Program-made: the position numbers and the translations under genes
Assembly (NCBI GenBank): GCA_015680685.1
Contig: MNCI01004284.1
Location: 383,084-447,083, forward strand
Source: Gnetum montanum
Lineage: Eukaryota > Streptophyta > Gnetopsida > Gnetales > Gnetaceae
Length of the DNA stretch: 64,000 nucleotides
Direction: 5' to 3'
Part shown: in pieces, positions 1-10,980 of the stretch
Layout: each line of letters opens with the position of its first letter
Numbering within the stretch: the first letter of the stretch is position 1
Notes under the pieces: generated by a model
Seen by the model: only the letters and a program-made list of their open reading frames with translations
Database searches by the model: none
What the model was told of the DNA's origin: nothing

Positions 1-540
1 TTAATATTCTACAATTGTTAAGATAAGTTCTTTCAAGAGAAGAAATTTGATACTATTAGAATATTTAATTATTGTATCTCTCATGAATGTATGAGCACGA
101 TGTGATTAATCTTATAATTGAATGAAAGTTTGTGGTTCTTGTAAACTTTTAAAGCTTACCTTTTGGAATCTTACTTAGAATGTGTTGGTTTCAAGTGGTT
201 TAAAACTCATGATCCAAAAGCTCCTTGTTGAATGATTATTACTTTATAAACAAATATCTCTTGTGCTTCAAACTCTTAATTAAGCTATGGCATTGTTGCT
301 TCCTCAAAAATATTAAAGTTTGGCTATTTTTAATGATTTTTTATGTATGGTCCTTGTAATGTAATTCATGTATCTACTAAAGATAGCTACATTCTAAAAG
401 AAAGTCCTTAAGCATATGAATTATTTGCTATCTTTATGAGAGGTCTTTCTTCAAACTTGATCTTTATCTGACACTCCAAATTTTTGGGGACATCTCCTAG
501 CTCTTGTGTAATTCTCAATGAATGTATGGAATTTGTGTAT
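1..540. other. AT-rich intergenic DNA, no gene seen
   Basis: No reading frame of convincing length or composition is visible on either strand, and I recognise no protein domain. The base composition matches the decayed repeat DNA that fills the rest of the window. It is probably old transposon debris, but I cannot assign it to a family. Confidence 0.5.
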
Positions 541-770
541 GTTGTTTTTTTTCAAGGTGTTATGCCATGTTTTAGGGTTTTTTATATTTATTTTGATGAA
601 TGTAGAAGATTTGGGGGGCTATGAGGACTTGTTTGAAGATGTTTGGAGGTCTTGACCTTAAAATGAGCATATATATGTTCAGCCCTAGAAGGCTAGACAT
701 CTAATTTAATAGTTAGATGTCTTACTTGCATTTGAGATGTCTCATTTTGACAACAAATGTATCTCTCAAG
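541..770 (+). repeat. Family A LTR fragment (first copy)
   Basis: The stretch carries the same landmarks, in the same order, as the family A LTR copies at 22.2-23.0 kb and 42.9-44.0 kb: a TTTTGATGA word, a GGACTTG-like word, a segment around 'agccct', then several 'agatgtct' or 'gacatct' words. Similarity is loose, so this is an old, incomplete copy. It lacks both termini. Confidence 0.4.
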
Positions 771-2149
771 AGGAGATCCAAGTCTCCACAGTTGATCTTA
801 ACGTTGAATTGTAGGGATAGTACTTTCATGAGAAAAGAATAAGTTCATCCAAAAGAACCCAAAGGGAGCATTAAAATTTTCACTTATGTAGGGGGAACCT
901 ATACCTAATCCAAGAGGCAACCACTCTAGGGGAAGTCTTTTGAGGCTTTTACCAAGCGGCACTCAAGTAGCAAAACTTTACATTTCAACCCACCCTCAGC
1001 TAAAAATGAGCAAAGAAGAGCATATTCATCTAGTAATGTTGTGAAATAGGACATTTATTAACTCCTTATCTAAATATGAACTTTTATGGTAAAAAACCCT
1101 AATATTTATATGTTATATAAACTTACATATGAACTCTATTTATTGTGTAACCTTTTGTATGTCAAGAATATATCTTTTTAAGTACTTAAGGCCCTTATTA
1201 CAAATATGAATTGAGATGTACTAGAACAAGTGTTCATGATCTCTTTTGGTAAGATATGAGGTATATGCATATGCTATTTTTCTTGCCTTTAACATGATTA
1301 TCATATATTAGTTTTTGAATATTTTATTAGATAAAACATTTATTGGTTATTTTTGATCTTTTGATATATTCAGCATGATTAGATGTGTTGCTTGGTCCTA
1401 AAATTTGAATATGCATGTTTTAAAATCTCTTGTCATGAACTTGCTATTAGATTGTTGATCTTTTCAAAAGAATGTTGAATGATTATAGAATCATGGTATC
1501 ATTGGTTTAGAGATATCTTACTTACTCTTGAATATCTATTGAAAGGCTTGGATCCACTATACTTCTTGTTGTGAATAGATGAAGAACCACTCTTGATAAA
1601 AAATAATCTTACTTCATTAGCCCTATGAAATTTATGAGGTGTGTACTCTTCAACTAGTTCTCTTGAAAAATGGTCTTATGTCATGCACATTTATATCATG
1701 AAACATTTTTGCGAGTGTTTAGATTCTTTTGGGTCTTATCCATATAGGGGGAGAGATTTATGTGATAATGGTTATGCTTGTTATGCAATGGATCTTCATA
1801 ACTATATGTTTTTATTCTAAAATGATATATCTTTAAGATTTAGGCTTATGTGCATCATCATTTTTGGTCATGTCCAAAAAGGTGAAGAAGTAGCTTATGT
1901 ATTATGATATTATGATAAAGACTAAATCATTTTCTTAAGTTTTGGACATTACCAAAAATGGGAATATTTTTGACCCTTTGGTATGTCAAAAAATTAAGGA
2001 AAATAGAGTACAAGGATGTTTTTGTGATTGTTATGTTTATAAGAGTAAGAGAAAAGGACTCAAGGACTCACAAGAAAAGTCAGGATCCCAAGAACCTAAG
2101 GGAGCATGGATGAATATGAATAATTCAGGCAAAATATGTGTATCTTTGT
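771..2149. other. Gene-free spacer between two family A fragments
   Basis: No convincing coding region. The short open frame at 1942-2184 has no recognisable domain. A purine-rich run near 1745-1755 (TATAGGGGGAGAG) resembles a retroelement polypurine tract, but no LTR terminus could be fixed beside it. Treated as decayed repeat DNA. Confidence 0.4.
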
Positions 2150-2268
2150 TGAGAATGATTCCTAGACTTGTTGGCATGTTTTAGAGTATTTCTGGCTCAT
2201 TTTGATGAGTCTAGGAGGTTATAAGATCTATGGGGACTTGTTTGGAGGCATTTGAAGGCTCCCAGCCA
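2150..2268 (+). repeat. Family A LTR fragment (second copy)
   Basis: This segment follows family A closely: 'ttggcatgtttta', 'tcattttgatgagt', 'tatggggacttg', 'ggaggcattt' and 'cccagccatc' correspond to the words at about 22.31-22.42 kb and 43.09-43.19 kb. It stops abruptly at a TC microsatellite, so the match is cut by a seam rather than by an LTR end. Confidence 0.55.
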
Positions 2269-2314
2269 TCTCTCTCTCTCTCTCTCTCTCTCTTCCCCCC
2301 CCCCCCCCCCCCCN
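2269..2314. repeat. TC microsatellite, poly-C run and single N (assembly seam)
   Basis: A (TC)n run to 2293 passes into about 19 consecutive C and then one N at 2314. The left side is family A LTR and the right side begins inside a reverse transcriptase sequence. A homopolymer plus a lone N at a sharp change of content points to a contig join or collapsed gap, not a natural junction. Confidence 0.7.
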
Positions 2315-2870
2315 TCTAAGTTCAACGATCCTCACTACCACTATGTTGGATACCTAGTCTACATAGTCAAAAACTCTAATGAAACCAACTTAGTATAGCT
2401 TTGTGATTTCATCATGAACTTCCAAGCCTAAATTTGGTCTAACCTTGTGCACTTTCTACTTAATTTGTCTAATGTTAGGATGAAGTATGATGTTGTGTTG
2501 AACTAACCATTGGTCTATACTTGGCATATCTTCATACAACTAGGCAAAGTTCATAATGCTATCTTATAGGACCTTAGTGATGTCTTGAGCCTATTGAGGT
2601 TCCAATGAGGAACTTTGTTTAAGGGTTTTCTCTTCACCACCCTATGTTGTGACAAGAACCTTAGGAAGAGAGTCTTTAGTAATGCCACCAGCCTCTAAAT
2701 CAAAGGTTTTAACTAGGCTCTCAAGCCACTCTAAAGGCTTTTTGATTAAGACTATGTGATTGACAAGACTCTCAAGCTCAAGATCTAGACAATCAAGATT
2801 AATACATCATTCAACATCACCATGAGGTCCACTCAGGATCAAAGGTAAGGTAATTTTCTTCCAAGTATTC
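2315..2870 (-). pseudogene. RT N-terminal fragment of element C
   Basis: On the minus strand the translation contains EDMPSIDQWLVQHNI, then VHKVRPNLGLEVHDEI, then GFIRVFDYVD followed by VSNIVVV. This is the linker and opening of a plant Ty3/Gypsy reverse transcriptase. The homologous part of element B (about 28.2-28.5 kb) reads the same motifs and continues into the RT core. Here the sequence is cut at the N at 2314, before the catalytic YVDD region. Several Gln and Trp positions are TAG or TAA stops. Confidence 0.75.
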
Positions 2871-3240
2871 ATACTTCAATCCTACATATCAACCATAAGA
2901 ACATTAAGTGGCACCTAGGTAAAAATGAGTACACAGTGCAAATTGATTTAGCAAACATGTAAACATATGATATTTCAATGACAAAAAAAATTGAAAATAA
3001 TGGTTAACCAAAGCTATAAGGGCTAAATAATGCCCAATGGGATTAAAAAAAGGTTGAATAAAGTCAATCAAGGGTCATAATGGAGAAAATAAGATGAGCA
3101 TGGTAAAACAAGAAGTTCTACGGAGGTTGTATACAAGGCCAAAAATAAGGTCAAATCTTTGAGAATGGAATACATATGAAAAAAAACTAGTTGATACTAG
3201 TTAAACAAGGTTAGATTTTAGTAGTTTTAGGCCTTAGAGG
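2871..3240 (-). other. Spacer between RT and palindrome array of element C
   Basis: AT-rich DNA with words such as 'agggctaaataatgcc', matching the equivalent place in element B (28.8-29.0 kb, 'agggccaaataatac'). No coding potential seen. The shared words show that the spacer itself is homologous between B and C. Confidence 0.5.
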
Positions 3241-6200
3241 GCCATGTTATGGGACTATAGGGTTGCCAAGAGAATTTGGGCACATGAGGGGGTCATCTTG
3301 GAGCTATTTCGAAGCAAAAAATGGTACTTTTACTGGGACTACACTATGCCCTATTGGGGACTACACTAGCCTAGCATAATCCTATCTTCTTCTAGCATAG
3401 TTGACACTCAAGGGAAATTTCCTAGGCTTGGTATGATCATTTTTGGGCTTTTGGTGGTCTAAACAGCTAATGCAAGTGGTAGGTATTGAAGATTGGCAAG
3501 TTTTGGCACCATTTGGGCTTCCTAGAAGGTTGAAAATCTTAGTTTTAGGGGTGACTACGCTGGGCTAAGAGGGCCAAGCATAATCATAAGTAATGATTGA
3601 GTTTGTAGGATCCCTAGGGTTGAAATAGAGTGAAATTTTCCATAGGGATCCATGGGGGCAAGGTTTTGATCATTCTAGATCAATTCTACGCCATTCTGAG
3701 CTACTTATTGTTAGTTTTTGTTGCCACATTTTCCCTCCCAAGTGGGACTATGCTAGCCTAGCATAGTCCTTAGCCTCCTCAGTATAGTTGTGAGTGGAAA
3801 ATGGATTCTAGTGAGTTTCAAAGCTCGATCGATCATCCTAATGGGCTTCTGGGATCATTGGTGTCATCAAATAAGGTTTTGGTGCAGAAATTACTATTTT
3901 TCATGGTTGTTTGGGCCTTGAATCCCAAAATACCATGGGACTACACTAGATATAAAGTTTCCAACAAAGTCAAGGATTCTAGATGGAAAAGGGATGAAAA
4001 GAAATGAATTTTTCCTTATTTTCCAAGGTTCCATGATATGGGCATGTTCTAGTAGGGTTTTGGTTCTTTCTGAGAGTCAATTTGGGCAATTCTTGAGCTA
4101 TTTTGGCCACTCCCAAGTGGACTACACTAGGTTTGGATAGGTACTAAACTAGGCCAACGTAGTCCTAGTCCTTCCTTCAGTGTTGTCACATTGGGAAGGC
4201 TAAAAAACTAAATTTCATTGGTGAATTTGGCTCTGATGGACTCCAAGACTCCTAGAAGTGCAGTTTAAGTGATTCTAGTCAATTTTTAAACAAGTTTATG
4301 TGGACTACACTAGGCTTGGAGAGGGACTACATTGGCCTAGTATAGTCCCAACTTCCTCCAACATAGTCCAAGATTTGAAGGTTAAAACTTATGAAAACAA
4401 ATGCATTCCATGGTCAATTAGTCTTCAAAGAGGCTCTAGGATTCATTGGTACGAGATTTTATGTCTTTTTGGTGTATCTTGGGTAGTTTAATGGGGACTA
4501 TGCTAGGCATCTGGTCCATCCTCAGTGTAGTCATGGTATGGGGTTTCAAGAATAATGGATTTTGACTTAAATGTGATATCTCATGGTATTGACATGTCCT
4601 AGCAATGTCTTGTAGTCTATAGAGGTGTTTTCTGGGTTATGTTTGGCCTATTGTGGAGTTTACACTGGCCCAACATAGTTCCCTCTCCCCATCAGCATAG
4701 TCTAAACTTGGAATGATTATTAGCAATTTCTATGATCAATAGAGGCTTCCAATAACGTTCTAGGGTTGGCTATTAGGTAAGTTAGGTCATTTTTAGTAAG
4801 TTTTCTTTAAATTTTGAGGGACTACGCTAAGCCTAGAGTGGAACTATGCTAACCTAGTGTTATCCTAGTCTCCATTGAACATAGGTAGGATAGGCATGAG
4901 TAAAAGTAATGGAAATACTAGTTTTTGGAGTCAAAAAGGCTTACAAAAGGTTTTATGGTTTACTAGCACCAACTTTAGGTTAATGTTGGACAATTTTGAC
5001 TAGTTTTTCATGGACTACACTAGGCCTAGAGAGGGACTATGTTGGCCCAGCATAGTCCCCACCCTGCCCCAGCATAGTCAAGGTGGAAGTATTCAGAAAT
5101 GGTGAGAAATGGGAGTTTTGACATCACACAAGCTTGGGCAGTCTTCCAGGGTTTTTCAACAATGGTCCTAGATCACATGAGACAATTTTTTAATAAGTTT
5201 TAAGGGACTACACTAGGCTTTGAGGGGGGACTACACTAGCCTAGTGTAATCCTCCTTTGCTCTTAGTGTAGTCCAAGTTGGAAAGGACAAAAACTCTAAA
5301 AAAATTGGAGGTTTCATTGTTGGATAGCTTCAAATAGCATTTTATGATTTTTTCATGTGTCAATTTGTGTGGTTTCGATATTTTTTTACAATCTTTTGAG
5401 GGGGTTATGTTGGCCCTAGACTAGAACTACTCTAGCCTAGCATAGTCCAAGTTTGTAGTGGCTAAAATGATGAAAAACTATAGAATTTGTTGTTAGAAAG
5501 CTCTAGATGAAGTTCATGGGTTTTTTGTAGGTTAATTTTCATGATTTTTGTTGTGTTTGGATAGTTTTAATGGGACTATACTAGGCCTTGGGTAGGAACT
5601 ACACTTGCCCAAAATAGTCCTCTTCCCCTCTTAGCATATTCATGGTCCAAACCATCAAAATGTGGAGAAGAAGTAGGTTTCATGGTTGTAGAGGCCTAAA
5701 CTAGGGTTTTAGGGTTTACTAGCATCAAGTTTCATGGTTTCTAGTGTTTCTTGAAAATTTTAATTAAACTACACTAGACCCTAGGTAGGGACTATGCTAG
5801 CCTAGCGTAATCCCAACTCCCTATCTAGCATAGTCCAAGTTTTAGCATGAGAAATAATAAAAACAGTAAGATTTGACCTCGTTTCATTCCTAGAAGTTGA
5901 GTTGGAGTACGTACATGATGGATTTTTGGATTTTTGAGTGGACTATGGTGGGCAATCACCAAGACTATGTTGGCACAGCATAGTCCTACTAGTTCCTAGC
6001 ATAGTCCCATGTGGGAATTCAATTTTATTGATTTTATTGAGCTTTTTGGTTGATAAACTATCAATTGGTGATTACTAGGAATCCTAGCAAGGTGTGGAGG
6101 CTCCAAAAGGTAGTGTTGGAGGTGGGTAAGGGTTTGTATGATGCCTACTAACCTTGAAATCCTAGGACTATGTTGGCCCAATGTAGTCCCTAGGTCTCTC

Positions 6201-6850
6201 TAGTGTAGTCATGGGGAAAAGAAAAAAATTAACATAATTAACTACAATCAACCATGCCTTGGGCTTGTCGAAGGCTCAAACTAAGGTTTTGGGAAATGGT
6301 GTGCTGATTTGAGGTCAATTGAGGGTTGAATGGACTAGGAGAGTTTCTTGGGATTGTAGGAGGAAACATGTGATGTTGGACTATGCTAGGTAGTAGCTAG
6401 GACTACGCTAGCCCAACATAGTCCTTCACTTCTCTTAGTGTAGTCAGTGAGGACGCTTGATTCTTGTCACAGTTGAAGTGCCTTTAATCAAGTCTTGGTG
6501 TTGTTAATGATTTTGACTAGGGTTTGGTAAGGTTGGGTGGTTTATTTAGAGGCCTTTAGAGGTTGGATGGGCTGTTGGAAGTCCATTCCCTTATGGACTA
6601 CACTAGTAGTCGTTGGGACTACGATGGCCCAATGTAGTTCTTGGTTCCCTTTCATCATAGTCACTAGTATCTTATCAAGATCTCTCATACTTGGTCACAT
6701 TCTTTGGTTTTAGGACATCCAATCTAGGGTTTAGAGAGATAAGGTAGAAGTGGTGGTTGTTTTATGGCTTTAGGTTAACTACTCTAAATGTAGTCTAGCT
6801 GGGAGGTTGACTACTCTCATCATAATCATGGCTTCTTTGCCATTCTTGGA
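3240..6850. repeat. Degenerate tandem array with period near 190 bp, each unit anchored on a 25-bp palindrome
   Basis: Units carry a near-perfect inverted repeat built from GGACTATGCTAG facing CTAGCATAGTCC. The clearest copy is at 3745-3769. Further copies lie near 4139, 4318, 4655, 4841, 5034, 5226, 5425, 5587, 5787, 5960, 6166, 6400 and 6616. Most steps between neighbours are 160-235 bp. A half-site (GGACTACACTAGG) usually stands just before the palindrome and an AGCATAGTC-like word follows. The sequence between palindromes is more diverged than the palindromes. Several short open frames cross the array without a stable frame, so it is not coding. Confidence 0.8.
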
Positions 6851-8780
6851 GCATCCAGTGTGTAGCCTAGTCAAAATTGATAAGTTTTCTATAACATATC
6901 CCACATAACCCTATGTAGTTCCTAGTTTCTAATTTTTTGTAACCAAGTGAAATGGAGTTCCAAAAGGAAACAAGGGTTTCCACTTGGACACTTAGGTTTA
7001 ACATTAATTTAAATTATAAAACTTAGTAAAAATCATTCTTGTTCCATACTTTCTTATCACAATGCATTGGTTGGAGCTCTATTGCCTCCAATTTCATCAC
7101 ACTTTAGTTTAGTCATTGCTAATGATGCTTCCAAGTGCTAGCCTTATCATAGTGACAATTATTTCTACCTCCTAATGCTAGCATAGTCACCTCTATGGTA
7201 AAGGATCTACTACATTCCAAGCACCATGATGAAGAAAATGGCCCTTACCAGGAACTCTACATTTGAGGAGGTGGACACCAATGTTGAAATCATAGCACAT
7301 CTACCTCATCCAAGGATCGAGGAGATTTCTACCATCACCTTTCTTAGGTACACCATTATCATCAGTTTCCCTGTCTTTTTCATGTATTCTAGTTTTTTGG
7401 TTCCTATTTCATTTTTTAGATCTACACTTGTGTGCTTGTTATTTCATGATTTTGCATAAATCCTACATCATATTTTTCTCATCTCTAAATAGATCTAAGT
7501 TTATTTACTTATTTTAGTCTTGACAAGCTTAGTTTATAAAATATGTTTGCTTTTTAAATGCTTTTCCCCCCCCAAAAAAAAAAAAACTAGTAGTATGGTT
7601 GTTTTTGTTAGAATTTTGATAAAATCAAATTTTAACAAACTAATACCTATTATTTTTAGGTTTTTTTATATGGTTTTAAGTTTGTTTGATCATCCTAGCT
7701 ACATTTCATGGTTAGATCAAGTTAAGTTTTGTAAATTTTGGGTTTTGGAATACTTTTTTGATGAAAAAAGCTAGTAATGTTGTGTATTTTTTATTAATAA
7801 AATGGCTACATTTTTGCAAAATATAATATTATGGGTTTGTACATATATTTTTAAGGTTTCCAATAGTTTTATTCTTGTTTGATTTGGAGTTATGATCATT
7901 TGAGTTCAGTTATGTAGTTATGGTTCCTTGCTATTTTTTAGATTTCGTGAAGGTTCACAAATTTATTTTTTTTTGAAAAGACAACAAGGATTTTGAATTT
8001 TCTATAGCTATATCTATGTATTACTCAATTGTTTTTTCTAATGGTGGTGGAATCAATCAATTTTGAGCTCAAATGAATTTTTGGTGATTTTTCTTCCAAC
8101 CTTGTGTGAAAGGGAGTTTATGTTGATGGATACAGTCAAGTTAGTTTGGCAATTTTTTTTGAAAAATGGTTAGGATTTTTAATGATTTCTTATTATGGGG
8201 CTGTACTTTAAGGTTTTATAATTCTAGCAGCTATGGAATCATTGAATCTATTAAGTAGTTAATTAGTTATGATCATTTCTGTTTGGTTGTGCAAAATTGT
8301 GGTTACAAGGCCATTACCCAATTACTTTTGTGAAGATGGGCAATGTTGAGATTGTAAAAAAAAAAAAAACCTTTTTTCATAATGTCCCATAGTTTTTAGG
8401 ATAGTTTGGAATGTTAGTAAGTGCTAGAAGTGATTTGAATCAAAAAATAATTTTTTTTTCATATTTTTTCCAAGTGTTTTCCTATGGCTATTTTGGTGTA
8501 AAGTTGTAAAAATTGATTGAATGTTGGTTGTAGACATGGGTTGTATGTTGAAATTTTTAAGTTTAGAATTATTCATGGAAGTTGAAAATTTAATCCTATA
8601 CTATCACTTTCACATTTTTAGTCCTAAACTATTAATTCTATGTTTTTAGTTGCAATCTATCATTGTTACAATTTTAGTTTTAAATAGTCATTTTATGTAG
8701 ACTATTTCAAATTTTGTCTAAGTGTTATTTTCTATGTTTAATAGTTATAAGTATTTTGTTCTAAGTTTTCATGATTATAA
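6851..8780. other. Spacer between palindrome array and plus-strand cassette of element C
   Basis: AT-rich DNA rich in T and A runs, with no supported gene. The plus-strand open frames at 7226-7459 and 7520-7774 have no recognisable domain. The equivalent spacer in element B (31.15-32.75 kb) has a similar T-rich texture, which fits an intron-like or upstream region of the cassette. Confidence 0.4.
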
Positions 8781-8786
8781 TTTGTT

Positions 8787-9300
8787 GTGGTTGGATGTTA
8801 CAAGGTCTTCTTGAAGCCCATCTTATTGGTAATAGAAATGGTGGGGCTGTTATGTTGTATTCACCTCCTCAGGCTTGACTCCCTAGTTCTAGATATGGAA
8901 TGGGATCACAACAAGATATGGTTCAAGCTAGGGATCAAAGAGTTTCTCACCTACCTCCTATGGAACTTAAGTGTGATGATTTGGTCACACTTGAAAATTG
9001 AGGTTGCAGTAGTGATCATAGAGACCATCCTACCTAGGTCTTCTAGCTTGATCACCAAGTTCTTAATGGAAGAACCTAAAACTCACACAAAGGGAGTGAA
9101 AAAATAATGGCACCACCACTGTGGATTCTTGAAAATTCTCAAAAATTTTGGAGATGCCCAAATTCAGTCAATATAATAGGGACAACATTTTAATTATTAA
9201 CCATTATGCACATACATTATTCCAAAACCCTCCAAGCATTGTTTATCGCATAGAGGGGTACATAAGGTTGTCTTTGGTTTGTGGTTATTTTCTACTATTG
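8787..9300 (+). pseudogene. Antisense cassette of element C, part 1: FCP1/NLI-interacting-factor-like HAD phosphatase remnant
   Basis: The open frame at 8787-9107 (106 aa) has PILLVIEMVGLLCC at residues 11-24 and IWFKLGIKEFLTYLLWNLSV plus MIWSHL at residues 44-69. Plant FCP1-like HAD phosphatases have a hydrophobic strand ending in the nucleophile loop and then a '+RP...FL.....F.V.IWSS' block in this order and spacing. Past the stop at 9107 the translation reads LIINHYAHTLFQNPPS near 9190-9240, resembling the family's third motif (hydrophobic run, Asp-Asp, then Leu-Asn-Pro-Pro). The catalytic aspartates are gone: Glu17 sits where the nucleophile should be, and the later Asp pair reads Asn-His. 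Element B has a homologous copy at about 32.8-33.3 kb. The cassette runs opposite to gag and pol. Family assignment is by motif recognition, not by search. Confidence 0.5.
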
Positions 9301-9600
9301 TATACTTAAGTTATGACAATTTTTTTTGTTTCAACTTCCTATAAGTTCAGGATGGATGAGTGGGGCTTGATTAGAGGTAATAACCTCTTGCTACTAGCCC
9401 ACATAGCTTTAGAGGTGTTCACCAAAAGCCCAAATGTGAGACTTGTAGTGTTGGCACATATAGAGGGTGATCTTAAAGATAGTATCGAGTGCCACTCTAA
9501 GGCTTATATGAGATGCCTAGGGAATGGGATGATGAATATAGCTAGGGGGCCAACCCATCACTTGATGACTTAGACATGAACCTACCTCCTAGAGCCCCTA
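9301..9600 (+). pseudogene. Antisense cassette of element C, linking segment
   Basis: The open frame 9313-9573 (86 aa) contains GLIRGNNLLLLAHIALEVF and a later CHSKAYMRCLG. The start of this block has a weak counterpart in element B near 33.36-33.45 kb, where GLVRKDQTLSMACTTLEEF can be read. I do not recognise a family. It may be a middle exon of the cassette. Confidence 0.35.
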
Positions 9601-9782
9601 AGATGCCTACATCAAATAGGTGAAGTAAGTGATTTTATAATTTGTTAATTTTGAGTTATTCATATATTAATTTTTTTCTAGCTATTTTGATTTTGGTTTT
9701 TTAAGAAGTTGTATTCGACTTTAACTTAGTTATATATTTTTTTATTGTAATGTACTTTGTATGATGCTATCCTTCATTATTG

Positions 9783-10198
9783 TAGAGGCCACTCCATCAG
9801 CTGAAGTTATGATTATCATTTCAAGACATGCTAAGAAGACCCTAATCCTCAAGTTCAGTGAGGTGGAATCCTAATAGAACTGGTTACTAGACCATGCACC
9901 TAATGCTATATGTGTGAGAGTTATACATGTAGGCCTGTTTGACCTCTTCATGGCCCCAAGCCCAATCATTCCCACTGTAGAGATAATGAACACCATTAAC
10001 TCCTTTAGCCAAGGAGTAAGAAAGTTCACCACTTGGGTTCATGGTGTGAATGTTTTTTTGGATGTTAGTGCATCAACTTTCAATGACCTTTTTGGCATAC
10101 CAAACAATGGCATGTTGATTATCTCCAAAGCAAGTAGGGAGGTGGATCACTGGGAGGAAGTAGAAGAGTGGCTAAACACTCATTATGGTTCTAAGTGA
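9783..10198 (+). pseudogene. Antisense cassette of element C, part 2: conserved domain of unknown function
   Basis: The open frame 9914-10198 reads VGLFDLFMAPSP, then FTTWVHGVNVFLDVSASTFN and DLFGIP, then WEEVEEWLN. Element B (33864-34259) reads GLFDAFVLPSP, FITCIHGYPMILSINESMFS, NLFGIY and REEMKAWLN at matching positions, so the domain is conserved between two independent insertions. Upstream, an AG-ending pyrimidine-rich stretch near 9760-9784 could be a splice acceptor. The '...HG....F....FN.LFGIP' layout faintly recalls a plant transposon-associated domain that follows a 'VRGK.V.F....IN..LGLP' pattern. That link is inference. Confidence 0.5.
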
Positions 10199-10980
10199 TA
10201 CTCTCTAAAGTAGATCAAATCATTGTTAGTTAGAGAGATGTATCCCTTGTTTTGATCCTAGGAATTTCCTAAATTATTATTACAAGGGAAGATCTTGGAC
10301 ATAGAGCAAGCTTAGGCCATAAAGTAGGTACTCACTGAGGGTTCTCAATTTAACTAGGTTACGCACTTGATTTCTAGGATATAGTGGGACATACAAAAGC
10401 TTCGTAACAACCTCACTATGAAGTACCTTGTGAACTTTGTACTTTTTGCAACTTACTTATAGAGTTTTGTGAAGTCCATAGTGGTGGGGAAGGATGAACA
10501 ATGCGTTATCCAAGATCCATACCAACTCACCAAACCATGGGTGAAGCTCTTGGCTCCAACCACATAGGCCCAAGATCCACTAAAAGTTGTTGGTGAATTA
10601 TTGTCTATCATTACAAAGGGGATTAGTGGTAGGCATTGTATATCTCCTAATAACATGAGGGAAAATCCTCTCACAATACCATCTAGAGTCAAGAAGGCTC
10701 AAAAGCTATGAAAAGAGGCTAAGGGAACAACTAGGGCCAAGCTTAAGAGGCCATTGGCAAATGAACCAACACCAGTGATCAAGGAGTCTATGAAGAAGCC
10801 TAGGTTTACTATTAAACTTAGAGATGTATACCATGAAGTTAGAGGTATGTCATATCTTAGTTTATTATTTCCTTAATCTATTTTAAAGTTATGGTTTTAT
10901 GTTAGTTGCATGCTTTCTTTTAGGAAAAACATTCTAAGTTATTCTATGTTCTTATGGTTGATGTTCTTGTAGATAAGTAA
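10199..10980 (+). other. Cassette of element C, middle region (intron-like or degraded exons)
   Basis: Mixed sequence with partial coding character (KPRFTIKLRDVYHEVRG near 10800-10850) followed by a GT-rich, T-rich stretch to about 10975 that looks like an intron. The minus-strand frame at 10453-10692 is a shadow. The equivalent part of element B is 34.3-34.95 kb. Confidence 0.35.

Noticed and set aside
1740-1900. Copia-type polypurine tract and LTR start
   Set aside because: Purine-rich words are present, but no paired LTR, priming site or copia pol sequence supports an element.
3240-6850. Palindromes as bacterial-type terminators or operator sites
   Set aside because: The host is eukaryotic, there is no following T-run pattern or operon, and the copies form a periodic repeat within a retroelement.
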